Shown in pieces: positions 17,402-26,957 of a stretch of 64,000 bases of DNA. Both the position numbers and the translations under genes were made by a program. Positions within the stretch are counted from its first letter, which is position 1. The number at the start of each line of letters is the position of its first letter. Below the pieces are notes generated by a model. The model ran no database searches. It had not been told where the DNA came from and saw only the letters and a list, made by a program, of their open reading frames with translations. Source of the DNA: Phycisphaerae bacterium (GTDB lineage Bacteria; Planctomycetota; Phycisphaerae; UBA1845; Fen-1342); assembly GCA_022072445.1 (NCBI GenBank), contig JAJVHV010000003.1, forward strand, positions 73,204 to 137,203, given 5' to 3'.

Positions 17402-18176
17402 CGCCGTCGCCGCGATTCTCCTTGCAACGCTCGTCTCGGTCTTCGGCTGCCGCGGCGCCGCGGGCCCTTCCGACATGACGCGCGCCGTCTCCGCCGAACG
17501 CGCCGACCAGCGGCGGGCGGCCCTCCTGCGCGTAGTGCGAAGCGAACGCTGCGGCGAACCGTGGGCTATCGAAGGGCTGACCGCCATCGCGCTGCTCGAT
17601 AGGGACGCGCCGACGCGTTGTGTCGCGCTGCGCGGCCTGCGACGCAGCGGCGATGGGCGGGCCGCCGACGTGTGTCTGAAGATTCTCGCCGCCGCGCCCG
17701 CCGCCCCGAGCGGCGAGGTCTGGCCGGCGGGCGACGACGTGCGGACCGAAGCCGCCGACCTGCTGGCGGCGCTGGTCGCGGCGGGGGCCGTGCCGGCGGA
17801 CCGACGCGCCGACGCCCGTGCCGCCGCCCTGGGCCTTCTGGCGGCTGATTCCTGCGCGGCGGTGCGCATCGCCGCGGCGCGCTGCCTTGCGCGGAGTCGG
17901 GACATGGACGCGATGCGGGCGCTGGTGGCGGGACTGCGCGACACGAATTTCGCGGTGGTCGACGCGTGCGAGGATTCGCTGGTGGCGCTAACCGGTCACA
18001 CCGAAAACGCCGTCGCCGGCGCGTGGGAGAAGTGGCTGGCGGCTCATCCGGACGACGTATTCGCCCATGCCGGCGAGGTTCCGCCGACGCGCCGCCCGCC
18101 CTATGCCGGTGCGTGGGGCAAGATGCGGCACGACGCGCGTACCTGGTGGGAGTGGCTCGTTCCGCCGGCCAAGTGA
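17325..18176 (+). CDS. HEAT-repeat-like lipoprotein
   Basis: 283 residues. The only in-frame start before the signal is ATG 17325, so the gene overlaps the end of murI by 77 nt in another frame. A Pro/Ser/Thr-rich leader precedes the hydrophobic stretch AVAAILLATLVSVFGC, whose cysteine fits a lipobox. The mature protein is Ala/Arg-rich with repeated helical units (CVALRGLRRSGDGRAADVCL, AVRIAAARCLARSRDMDAMR, AVVDACEDSLVALTGH), consistent with HEAT or armadillo repeats used for protein contacts. No enzyme motif is seen. It ends with a Trp-rich segment (AGAWGKMRHDARTWWEWL). Confidence 0.72.
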   Translation: MPSNSCHPKPTSPPPSTPRARNSACSAVAAILLATLVSVFGCRGAAGPSDMTRAVSAERADQRRAALLRVVRSERCGEPWAIEGLTAIALLDRDAPTRCVALRGLRRSGDGRAADVCLKILAAAPAAPSGEVWPAGDDVRTEAADLLAALVAAGAVPADRRADARAAALGLLAADSCAAVRIAAARCLARSRDMDAMRALVAGLRDTNFAVVDACEDSLVALTGHTENAVAGAWEKWLAAHPDDVFAHAGEVPPTRRPPYAGAWGKMRHDARTWWEWLVPPAK

Positions 18177-18233
18177 TGGCGCCCACGCGAAGGCTCCGCC
18201 GGCGGCTGCGGACAGATCGGGCACGAGTTTCCA

Positions 18234-18983
18234 ATGCGATGGATCACGATTAACGGTCGGCGCTATGCACAGTTCGAGCAATTCGCCGACCGCGGAGACG
18301 TCGTACACGCCTTCGCGACGCGGCCGCTCGACGTCGCGGCGCGCAGCGACGGGCGCGCGGCGGAGCGCGCCGCCAACCGCGCGACGATGACCAGCGACCT
18401 GGGGTTGGATCCGCAGCGCCTCTGCCACTGCGTTCAGGTTCACGAGCCGACGATCGAAGTCGTCACGCAGCCGCGCTGCGGCGCGCTCGACGGGCGCGAC
18501 GGCATCATCACCGATCAACCCGGCCAGCCCATCATGACCTTCTCGGCCGACTGCCCACTCTTGCTCGCGTACGATCCGCGTGCCGGTGTGCTGGGCATGG
18601 TGCACGCGAGCTGGCGCTGCACCGTCGCCGGCGCCGCGCTGCGGCTGATCGAGCAGATGCGAGCCGACTTCGGCTGCGACCCGCGGCTGATGCTCGCCGG
18701 AGTCGGACCTTCCGCCGGCCCGTGCTGCTATGCAGTCAAGCGCGACGTGTACGACGCCGCCGGCGAGTTCGCACAGCGCGACGCCTGGTTCCGGAAGAAT
18801 GGCGAGCGGATGACCTTCGATCTGTGGCGGGCCAACCACGATCAGTTGATCGCCGCCGGGCTTCCCGCCCGGTCGATTGAGTCCGCCGCGTGGTGCACGA
18901 TCTGCGGCGGCGATGCGTTCTACTCGTTCCGCCGCGAGGGTGCCGGCTGCGGTCATTTCGGCCTGCTGGCTGCGATGATTTGA
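18234..18983 (+). CDS. pgeF: YfiH/PgeF multicopper-laccase-fold protein (peptidoglycan editing factor)
   Basis: 249 residues. The family's metal ligands are kept: His in CVQVHEPT, Cys in SADCPLLLAYD and His in VHASWR. The GPSAGPCCYAV segment and the C-terminal FYSFRRE element also match. Family members remove or avoid mis-incorporated residues in peptidoglycan precursors and show purine nucleoside phosphorylase or adenosine deaminase activity. Two departures from consensus are seen: HAGWRG reads HASWRC, and the terminal TGR is replaced by GCGHFG. It lies near murI, fitting a cell-wall role. Start ATG 18234 gives the usual length. Confidence 0.9.
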   Translation: MRWITINGRRYAQFEQFADRGDVVHAFATRPLDVAARSDGRAAERAANRATMTSDLGLDPQRLCHCVQVHEPTIEVVTQPRCGALDGRDGIITDQPGQPIMTFSADCPLLLAYDPRAGVLGMVHASWRCTVAGAALRLIEQMRADFGCDPRLMLAGVGPSAGPCCYAVKRDVYDAAGEFAQRDAWFRKNGERMTFDLWRANHDQLIAAGLPARSIESAAWCTICGGDAFYSFRREGAGCGHFGLLAAMI

Positions 18984-19021
18984 GCGCGCACCGGCGTGTC
19001 GGAAGCCGGACCTGCGCGCAA

Positions 19022-20344
19022 TCAGAAGCGCGTCACGCTGCTGAAGTTGAAATCGCGGACGCGCATCGCCGGTAGCAGCATCTTGTCGCGCTCCATCGTG
19101 ATTGCGTCGAGCGGCGCGGTAAACGCGTCGACGGCGTCGAGGACGCGCAGCGGGCTGTCGTGCCAGCGGAAGTTGATCAACCCGCCGCTGATTTGCCCAT
19201 CTTCGACCATGAAGGTGCCGTCGCGCGTCATGCCGGTGAGCGTCAGGTCGGTCGGATTCACTGTGCGGATGTACCAGAAATTGGTGACCAGGATGCCGCG
19301 TTGCGTCGTGCGGATCAAATCGTCGACCGATTCGCCGATCGGATTCTCGCCCGACAGGTGCACCGCGTCGGGCGCGTACGACGGCGAGGTGTTGTGCTGC
19401 TGTGCCGTGAAGCGGTCGTAATTGAGCTGTCGCAGCACGCCATGGTCGATCCACGTACGGCTGTCGCTGGGCAAACCGCTTCCGTCGAAACCGTCGCCGA
19501 GCAAACTCGGGTGGTCCGGCCGGTTCTGAAGCGTCAGCCGCGCGTCCATGATGCGCTGCCCGAGCTTCCCGGCCAGTGCGCTGGTGCCTTTGTAATAGCC
19601 CTTGGCGTTCAGCGGCCAGAGCAGCGCGCCCAGCAGCCCCGCCACCGCCGCCGGCTCAAGGACCACCGTATACCGGCCGGCGGGCAGCTCGCGCGGCTTG
19701 GCCGAGCGCAGCGCCTTGTCGATCGCGACACGCGTCCGATCATCGATCCGCAGATCGTCGATCGACCGATTCTGATCGTTCACCCACCCGGATGAATCCT
19801 CCCCCGTCGCCGTCAGGCTGAATTGAGCGCTGCTGCGCTGCTCGTACGCGAACAGCCCGCTGCTGGCCGCGACGCCTTCGGCGCTCGCATACGCCGACAC
19901 GATCCCCGCCGCCTGCAAACCCGCCTCGCGGCACTGCCGGATCGCGCGGCCCGCCTCCGTCGCCCGACGGGCCGGCCCGCAACGCGCCGTCTCCCAGCGC
20001 AGACTCGCCAGGATCGGATAAACCTGCGGCGGCAGCGGCGGCAGATACTCCGGGTCTTCGGGCACCAGCCGGGCGCTGGCCTCGGCCCGCCGGACGCACT
20101 CCTTGACGCTCTCGTCCGACAGGTCGGTCGTGCTGGCGTTGCCGCGCTGCTTTCCGAACGCGACCGAAGCCGAGAACGACAGCCGCCGCGAATTCACGTT
20201 CTGTGTGATCTGGTTGTTGGCGAAGCGCGTCGTCCCGCCGGTCGCGTCGCTGAGCGAGATGTGCGTGTGCTCGGCGGTGGCGGCTTTGATGGCGAGGTTG
20301 GAGATGCGCTCGAAGTCGCCGCGACTCAGAAGCTGATCGCTCAT
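19022..20344 (-). CDS. TldD/PmbA (TldE) family protein
   Basis: 440 residues from ATG 20344. Features: N-terminal RFANNQITQNVNSRRLSFSASVAFGKQRGNASTTDLS and C-terminal SGENPIGESVDDLIRTTQRGILVTNFWYIRTVNPTDLTLTGMTRDGTFMVEDGQISGG blocks (in part), typical of the TldD/PmbA family. No HExxxH zinc motif is visible, so it is a TldE/PmbA-type subunit rather than the catalytic TldD. TldD/TldE complexes degrade unfolded peptides and process modified peptides such as microcin B17. No TldD partner is adjacent in the window. Gene order is convergent with pgeF. Confidence 0.9.
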   Translation of the reverse strand: MSDQLLSRGDFERISNLAIKAATAEHTHISLSDATGGTTRFANNQITQNVNSRRLSFSASVAFGKQRGNASTTDLSDESVKECVRRAEASARLVPEDPEYLPPLPPQVYPILASLRWETARCGPARRATEAGRAIRQCREAGLQAAGIVSAYASAEGVAASSGLFAYEQRSSAQFSLTATGEDSSGWVNDQNRSIDDLRIDDRTRVAIDKALRSAKPRELPAGRYTVVLEPAAVAGLLGALLWPLNAKGYYKGTSALAGKLGQRIMDARLTLQNRPDHPSLLGDGFDGSGLPSDSRTWIDHGVLRQLNYDRFTAQQHNTSPSYAPDAVHLSGENPIGESVDDLIRTTQRGILVTNFWYIRTVNPTDLTLTGMTRDGTFMVEDGQISGGLINFRWHDSPLRVLDAVDAFTAPLDAITMERDKMLLPAMRVRDFNFSSVTRF

Positions 20345-20449
20345 CGGGTGGTGCTCCGGTTCGGTTCGTCGGTGGGCGGCATGATACTCAGCGGTCGCGG
20401 CTTTGTCTGGTAGATGCGCGACATCCGCGCGCTGGCGGTCGGGCTGAGT

Positions 20450-23323
20450 TTACGGACGAGACGTTGCTTGAGAAGCCGGAGCGCCCAGCTTTTCCTGCCA
20501 GCGAGCCGCTTCGTCGCTGCGACCCGTCGCCCGGTACAGGTCGACGAGACACACGATCGGCTGCCGGCGAGCCTGAGCGGGTGCACGTGCGTCGGCACTC
20601 AGTGCCTCAAATGCGGCCAGGAGCATCTGCTCAGCCTCAGCGTGTCGCTCGCGTTTGAGCAGCGTCCGCCCCAGTGCGGTTTGCGCATTGGCCACCATCC
20701 AGTGCCCGGGAACCTGCCGCCCCAGCAACTCGACCGCCTCTCGCAGCATCCGCTCAGAGTCGTCGAGGGCCCCGCGATGCATCTTCAGAACACCGAGATT
20801 GTGCAGAACGATCGGCAGCAGGGAGTGATTCGGATCGACGCGCCGAGCCGTTTCAGCCACGTTGACGAGCAACGTTTCAGCTTCATCCTCGCGATGCGTT
20901 TCCTGAAGCAGCCGCGCCAGCGAGTTCTCCACTTGCAGCCGGACCATGTTCCCGGCGTCCAGGCTGCTCTGTGCCCGTTCCAGCGATTGGCGGAGCAGTT
21001 CTTCGGCGGGCGCGAGCTGGCCGCGATCCTGCAACAGTCTTGCCAGGTTGTGCGCCGCGCCAAGTGTCTGCGCGTGCCCCGGCCCCAGAACCGCCTCGAG
21101 GCCCGCCATCGATCGGCGATAGAGCCGTTCGGCTTCATCCAGCCGGCCAGCGGTCTTGAGCACGAGCCCGAGATTCATGAGCAGTTGCAGTTGCTTGGGA
21201 TGGTTGGTCTCAAACTGCCCCTCGCCCGTCTCGAGCAGTTCGCGCGCGATCTCGAGCGCCTCATCCACGCGGCCACGCTGGCAGACCAGCGTCGCCAGAT
21301 TCGCACGCGTAGTCATGGCCCTTCGATCGGCAGGATTCCGTTCGAGAATCGTCAAGGCGTCGCGGTAATATTGTTCAGCCGCATCCAGCTTGCCGGTCGT
21401 CTGTTGGAGCACCCCCAGGTTCGTCAATTCCGTCGCGATGCGCGGGTCGTCAGCGCCCGACAAACCGCGCTGCAGGTCGAGAACTTCGAGAAACAGCCGT
21501 TCAGCTTCGGCGTAGTTGCTGCTTTCCTGCTCCGTCGTCGCCAGCTCAGAAAGGGTCGTGATCAGTTCCTGTGTCGGTTCCGCGGAATTGCCGCGCTGCA
21601 GCTTCACGCTGGCCTGAAGGTGCATCTTGGCCTGCTCGAGCCGCCCCATCCCCTGATACGCCGTGCCCAGTATCCGCCGGGCCGTAGCCTCGACTGCCGG
21701 TTGGGTAATCTGGCGCAGCTCCCGGCCGGCCTTGTCCAGCACCTCGCGAACCGTCACCTCGCGGCCGCGGGACTGCTCCGGATCAATGGAACCCAGCAGC
21801 TCCTGCAGAAAACTGCTGACCGCCTCGGCCTTGGCTTGTTCCAGCCTGGCTCGCTGCGCCTCACCCTCCGCTCGTCGCCGCTCGCTGGCTTCGCCCGATC
21901 GCGCCAGCTCCGCCGCGTCACGCTGTGCCGTTGCCTGCCGCCAGAATGTCAGCGACGCGATCAGCCCGCCCAGGATGCTCAAGGCAAACGCTGAGGCCAC
22001 CGCAGCCGGGAGCTTGTACCGCCGAATCTGCTTCCGGAGCACATACCCGAACGAATCCCGCTTCGCCTCGATCGGCTGGCCCGCCAGATAGCGCTCAATG
22101 TCACGCCCCAGCTCGCCGGCGGTCTGATAACGCCGCTCGCGCTCCTTGGCCAGGCATTTCAGAATGATCGTCTCGACTTCGTCGTTGATCTGCCGGCGGA
22201 TGGTGCTGGGCCGCGCCGGCGCGGCGCGCATGATGTTGTCCAGCACGTCGCGGAGCTGGCCCGCAACCTCGTACGGAAACCGCCGCGTCAGCATCTGATA
22301 GAGAATCACGCCCAGCGAATACACGTCCGTCCGCATGTCCACCCGGTCCGGCGCGCCCTCGGCCTGCTCCGGGCTGGCCCACGGCAGCGAACCGACGAAC
22401 TGCCCAGTCATCGTCATGGCCCCGCCGCCGGCGTCCGCACCCGCAACCTTCGCCAGACCGAAGTCCAGAATGTGCGGTCGCCCGTCGGCGTCGACGCGGA
22501 TGTTCGTCGGCTTCAGGTCGCGATGAATGATGCCGCGGACGTGTGCCGCGTTCACCGCGTCGCAGATTCGCGCAAACAGCCGCAGCGTCTCGTCGATCGC
22601 CAGCGCACCGGCGCCCTTCGCCGGTTTTCCCGCTTCCGAGTCCCGCGCACCCGCCGGCGCGCCAGCCTCGGCGGCCGGAGCAACTTCGCCGGACCCGCGA
22701 ACCGCGCCGCGACGCCCCGCCCCGCCCCGCGATCCACGCGACGACTGCTCCGCGATCCACGCGTCCAGCGCCATGCCCGAGATGTAGTCCATCACGAAGT
22801 AGTGCGTCCCCGCGTACACACCGCTTTCATGGATGGCCACAATGTTCGGATGCTTCAGCGCCGCCAGCACCTGAACCTCGCGCTCGAAGCGCGCCCGCTC
22901 GCCGGGGCTGGCAAACGGCCCCTCGCGCATCACCTTGATGGCCACCTTCCGGCGCGTCGTCTTCTGAATCGCCTGGTAGACAACCCCCTGCCCGCCGCGG
23001 TGAATCTCCCCGCTGATCTCGTACCCGGGAATCGTCTCCATCCGCGGCGGTTCGCCAGGCTGCATCGCCGACGGCAGAACCGCCGCCTTTCCCGCGGCCA
23101 GCGCGTCACGCGCCGCGGGCGCGTCCACCTCGCCAATCGCCGCCCGCACGAGCGACAGCTCCCGCAGCCGGGCCGCCAATTCCGGCAGCAGGTCCGCGTG
23201 CGCCGCGATGACCTCCGCGCTGTCGACGCGCTCTCCAGCGGCCTCGCGCCGAATACACTCGTCGATCATCGACTGAATCCGCGCGGCCCGGGCCGCTTCG
23301 GCACTCCCGACTTCGTCGCTCAT
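20450..23323 (-). CDS. Transmembrane Ser/Thr protein kinase with C-terminal TPR repeats
   Basis: 957 residues from ATG 23323, with GGAG seven bases ahead; the longer frame adds 21 residues. The kinase domain (about 100-390) has the Gly-rich loop HRGGQGVVY, Lys in VAIK (K130), HRDLKPTN (267-274) and DFG (287-289), and an activation segment with MTGQFVGSLPWASPEQ. An Arg/Gly/Ala-rich insert at about 193-240 lies between the N-lobe hinge region and helix E. One transmembrane segment (KLPAAVASAFALSILGGLIA) follows, then a coiled coil and many TPR units (YRDALTILERNP, ERLYRRSMAGLEAVLGPGH). Kinases of this build are abundant in Planctomycetota. Targets unknown. Confidence 0.94.
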   Translation of the reverse strand: MSDEVGSAEAARAARIQSMIDECIRREAAGERVDSAEVIAAHADLLPELAARLRELSLVRAAIGEVDAPAARDALAAGKAAVLPSAMQPGEPPRMETIPGYEISGEIHRGGQGVVYQAIQKTTRRKVAIKVMREGPFASPGERARFEREVQVLAALKHPNIVAIHESGVYAGTHYFVMDYISGMALDAWIAEQSSRGSRGGAGRRGAVRGSGEVAPAAEAGAPAGARDSEAGKPAKGAGALAIDETLRLFARICDAVNAAHVRGIIHRDLKPTNIRVDADGRPHILDFGLAKVAGADAGGGAMTMTGQFVGSLPWASPEQAEGAPDRVDMRTDVYSLGVILYQMLTRRFPYEVAGQLRDVLDNIMRAAPARPSTIRRQINDEVETIILKCLAKERERRYQTAGELGRDIERYLAGQPIEAKRDSFGYVLRKQIRRYKLPAAVASAFALSILGGLIASLTFWRQATAQRDAAELARSGEASERRRAEGEAQRARLEQAKAEAVSSFLQELLGSIDPEQSRGREVTVREVLDKAGRELRQITQPAVEATARRILGTAYQGMGRLEQAKMHLQASVKLQRGNSAEPTQELITTLSELATTEQESSNYAEAERLFLEVLDLQRGLSGADDPRIATELTNLGVLQQTTGKLDAAEQYYRDALTILERNPADRRAMTTRANLATLVCQRGRVDEALEIARELLETGEGQFETNHPKQLQLLMNLGLVLKTAGRLDEAERLYRRSMAGLEAVLGPGHAQTLGAAHNLARLLQDRGQLAPAEELLRQSLERAQSSLDAGNMVRLQVENSLARLLQETHREDEAETLLVNVAETARRVDPNHSLLPIVLHNLGVLKMHRGALDDSERMLREAVELLGRQVPGHWMVANAQTALGRTLLKRERHAEAEQMLLAAFEALSADARAPAQARRQPIVCLVDLYRATGRSDEAARWQEKLGAPASQATSRP

Positions 23324-23675
23324 GACCGAACTCCGGCGAATTGCGCGCCCAGATTCATGCGACGGCCCACCCCCGTGACTGGCCATCCATCATCACCTCA
23401 ACGTGAACCCGGCTCAAGCGTCACGCCTCGGGCGCGATTTTTCTGTCGCACGGCCTCCCAGGCGGTGCGGGCGGTGCGATCGACTTTGGCCCCTTCTGCC
23501 AGGGTGGAGCGGGCATTCTGTCCGCCGAGCGCCGCCTTCCAGGCGGCGCGGCGGGGTAGGGCCGGTCGCTGTTGGGCGACCTGCCGGGGCAGGTCGCCCG
23601 CGCCGGCTTGCCGCTGCCCGCGACGGCGCATAGAGTCTCTGGACAGGCAACGCGGGAATACTCGCAGGCGACTCC
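23324..23675. other. Intergenic region with stacked inverted repeats
   Basis: 352 bp without a credible gene between the divergent kinase and TatT genes. It contains copy 2 of the dispersed repeat (GGGTGGAGCGGGCATTCTGT, 23502-23521), a hairpin GCCGCC-TTCCA-GGCGGC (23531-23547), and a perfect 12-bp stem GGGCGACCTGCC / GGCAGGTCGCCC with a 2-nt loop at 23574-23599. The rest must also carry the promoters of both flanking genes; I see no convincing -35/-10 pair. Confidence 0.65.
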
Positions 23676-24653
23676 ATGCGGAAAACTGATCCAGCCGAAC
23701 GATCGAAGCGCATCCTCGACCGGCCGCTCGCCGTGTTCCCGACAGCGGCCGTCCTGCTCGGCCTCCTCCTGCTCGCGGCGACAGGTTGCAGCGTGCGGCA
23801 GCTCGCGATCACGTCGCTGGCCGACGCGCTCTCAGGCAGCGGAAGCACGTTCGCCTCCGACGACGACCCCGAGCTGATCCGCCAGGCTGTGCCCTTCAGC
23901 CTGAAGCTGATCGAAAGCCTGCTGGAAGAAACGCCGCAGCATCGCGGCCTGCTGTCGGCGGCGTGCAGCGGGTTCACGCAGTACGCCTACGCGTTTGTCC
24001 AGCTCGACGCGGACGAAATCGAGCCGACGAGCCTGCACGCGGCCGAGCAATTGCGCGACCGTGCCCGAAAGCTCTACCTTCGCGCCAGGGACTACGGCCT
24101 GCGCGGCCTCGACGCGGCCCATCCCGGCCTCACCGAGCGGCTCCGCGCCAAACCGCGCGCAGCCCTCGCCCGGACGCGCCGCGACGACGTGCCGCTGCTC
24201 TACTGGCTGGCCTCCGCCTGGGGCGCGGCGATCACGATCTCGAAGGACGACCCGGAGCTGATCGCCGACCAGCCGGTCGTCGAAGCGCTCATCGACCGCG
24301 CTCTGGCCCTCGACGAGCGCTTTCAGCACGGCGCTATCCATGCCTTTCTGGTGCTCTACGAGCCGGCCCGCCCCGGCGCCTCGCCCCGCGCCGCCGAGGC
24401 CAGCGCCCGCCAGCACTTCGACCGAGCTGTCGCGCTCAGCGGCGGCCGGCTGGCCGCGCCCTTCGTCGCACTGGCCGAGTCGGTCGCGATCCAGCGGCAG
24501 GACCGCGCCGAATTCGAACGCCTCTTGAATGACGCGCTGCGGATCGACGTCAATGGTATGCCCGAGGCGCGCTTGCTCAACCTCGTCACGCAGCGCCGGG
24601 CGCGCTGGCTGCTGGCGCGCGCCGCTGAACTCTTTGTGGAATCAACGCCATGA
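23676..24653 (+). CDS. TatT family TRAP-transporter-associated TPR lipoprotein
   Basis: 325 residues. Signal with lipobox: LGLLLLAATGC, Cys near residue 38. The mature part is helical with TPR-like organisation: SVRQLAITSLADALSGSGSTF, PFSLKLIESLLEETPQHRGL, then YAFVQLDADE and ARKLYLRARDYGLRGLD. This matches TatT (T component of TRAP transporters, first described in Treponema), which trimerises and docks the substrate-binding P component, probably to carry hydrophobic ligands. Coupled to the next gene by ATGA overlap (24650-24653), and that gene is a TRAP binding protein, which fits the assignment well. Confidence 0.9.
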   Translation: MRKTDPAERSKRILDRPLAVFPTAAVLLGLLLLAATGCSVRQLAITSLADALSGSGSTFASDDDPELIRQAVPFSLKLIESLLEETPQHRGLLSAACSGFTQYAYAFVQLDADEIEPTSLHAAEQLRDRARKLYLRARDYGLRGLDAAHPGLTERLRAKPRAALARTRRDDVPLLYWLASAWGAAITISKDDPELIADQPVVEALIDRALALDERFQHGAIHAFLVLYEPARPGASPRAAEASARQHFDRAVALSGGRLAAPFVALAESVAIQRQDRAEFERLLNDALRIDVNGMPEARLLNLVTQRRARWLLARAAELFVESTP

Positions 24654-25702
24654 GTTTCGCTCTGTTGGGCCGCTTTCTCCTCGGCGGCGTGCTCCTCGCC
24701 TCCGCCCCGGCCACGCCAGCCGGTGAGCCGGCTTCCGACGCCGCTGCCGCCGGCGTGCGGATCAAGCTCGCCACGCTCGCGCCCAAGGGAACCTCGTTCC
24801 ACAAAACGCTCATCGCCATGGGTGAGAAGTGGGCGGCGGCTCCCGGCGGCGGCGCCGCGCTCACCATCTACACCGACGGCACCATGGGCGGCGAAGGCGA
24901 CATGGTCCGCCGCATGCGCGTCGGCCAGATTCAGGCCGCCATGCTGACCATCACTGGCCTGAGCGAAATCGACGACTCCGTGGCCGCCCTGCAGAACATG
25001 CCGATGATGTTCCGCTCGCTCGACGAGGTCGACTACGTTCGCGAAAAGTTGCAGCCCGTCCTCGAGAAGAAACTCGAAGAGAAGGGCTTCATCGTGCTGT
25101 TCTGGGGAGATGCCGGCTGGGTCCGCTTCTTTTCCGCCACACCCGCCACACGGCCCGACGACTTCAAGAGGATGAAGATATTCTCCTGGTCGGGCGATCC
25201 GACTGCGACCGAACTCTGGAAGACCGCCGGCTACCAGCCCGTACCGCTCGAATTCACCGACATCCTCACCGGTCTCAAAACCGGTCTGATCGACGCGGTC
25301 GCCACCACGCCGTCCTACGCCCTGGCCGGGCAGTTCTACGGCTCGGTACCGCACATGCTGAACCTCAACTGGGCGCCGCTGGTCGGCGCGACCATCGTCA
25401 CCAGGCAGAGCTGGGAGCAGGTGCCCCAGGAGGCGCGTGAGGCGATGCTCGCCGCCGCCCGCGACTCCGGCAAGGAGATCAAGCTCCGCAGCCGCCAGGA
25501 AAATAAAGAATCCGTCGAGGCGATGAAGAAACGCGGCCTGACCGTCCACGAAGTCCCGCCCGACGTCGAGAACATCTGGCGGCAGCGGGCCGAGGAATAC
25601 TATCCCAAGATCCGCGGCTCGATCGTCCCGGAGCCGATGTTCGACCGCGTCGTCGATCTGCTCAAGGAATTCCGGGACCGCGCGCCGTCGGGCGGCCCGT
25701 AA
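24650..25702 (+). CDS. TRAP transporter substrate-binding protein (DctP family)
   Basis: 350 residues with a signal peptide (LLGRFLLGGVLLASAPATPAG). Family features: IKLATLAPKGTSFHKTLIAMGE, YTDGTMGGEGDMVRRMRVGQIQ, and the ligand-cleft segment AGYQPVPLEFTDILTGLKTGLIDAV. The conserved Arg that binds carboxylates in most DctP proteins would lie near FKRMKIFSW but cannot be confirmed by eye. Paired with TatT, so it is a TatP-type protein that may bind hydrophobic ligands. Membrane Q and M subunits are missing from the window; the next gene is gap. Confidence 0.93.
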   Translation: MSFALLGRFLLGGVLLASAPATPAGEPASDAAAAGVRIKLATLAPKGTSFHKTLIAMGEKWAAAPGGGAALTIYTDGTMGGEGDMVRRMRVGQIQAAMLTITGLSEIDDSVAALQNMPMMFRSLDEVDYVREKLQPVLEKKLEEKGFIVLFWGDAGWVRFFSATPATRPDDFKRMKIFSWSGDPTATELWKTAGYQPVPLEFTDILTGLKTGLIDAVATTPSYALAGQFYGSVPHMLNLNWAPLVGATIVTRQSWEQVPQEAREAMLAAARDSGKEIKLRSRQENKESVEAMKKRGLTVHEVPPDVENIWRQRAEEYYPKIRGSIVPEPMFDRVVDLLKEFRDRAPSGGP

Positions 25703-25708
25703 AAGACC

Positions 25709-25733
25709 GGGCGGAGCGGGCATCTTGCCTGCT
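25709..25733. repeat. Dispersed palindromic repeat, copy 3
   Basis: GGGCGGAGCGGGCATCTTGCC and following bases match the core of the copies at 13014 and 23502 with about four differences. It starts six bases after the stop of the TRAP gene. Its imperfect stem AGCGGGCA / TGCCTGCT could also act as a weak transcription terminator for that operon, although no T-run follows. Confidence 0.5.
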
Positions 25734-25756
25734 GTTTGGGTTCAGCCGCGGCGTAC

Positions 25757-25785
25757 TTGACACTGCCGTGTCGGCGGGCAAAGCT
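25757..25785 (+). promoter_or_regulatory. Weak candidate promoter upstream of gap
   Basis: TTGACA at 25757-25762 matches the -35 consensus exactly. A -10 at standard spacing is poor (AAAGCT, 25780-25785). The same bases form a small hairpin GACAC-TGCC-GTGTC, so the TTGACA may be coincidental. Confidence 0.25.
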
Positions 25786-25855
25786 AGCTGGCCCTCGCGC
25801 CCGGCGCCGCCAGCCGCGACGCCGCGCACCGCGTGATACCCGGTTCGGAGCTTGA

Positions 25856-26878
<1,023 letters not shown>

Positions 26879-26957
26879 CAGACCCAGGCCGTACCATAGT
26901 TGGCTGCGGGGTGTGCCGGCCGTCGGCAACCCGACCGGGGACGATCCGGAGCACCGG

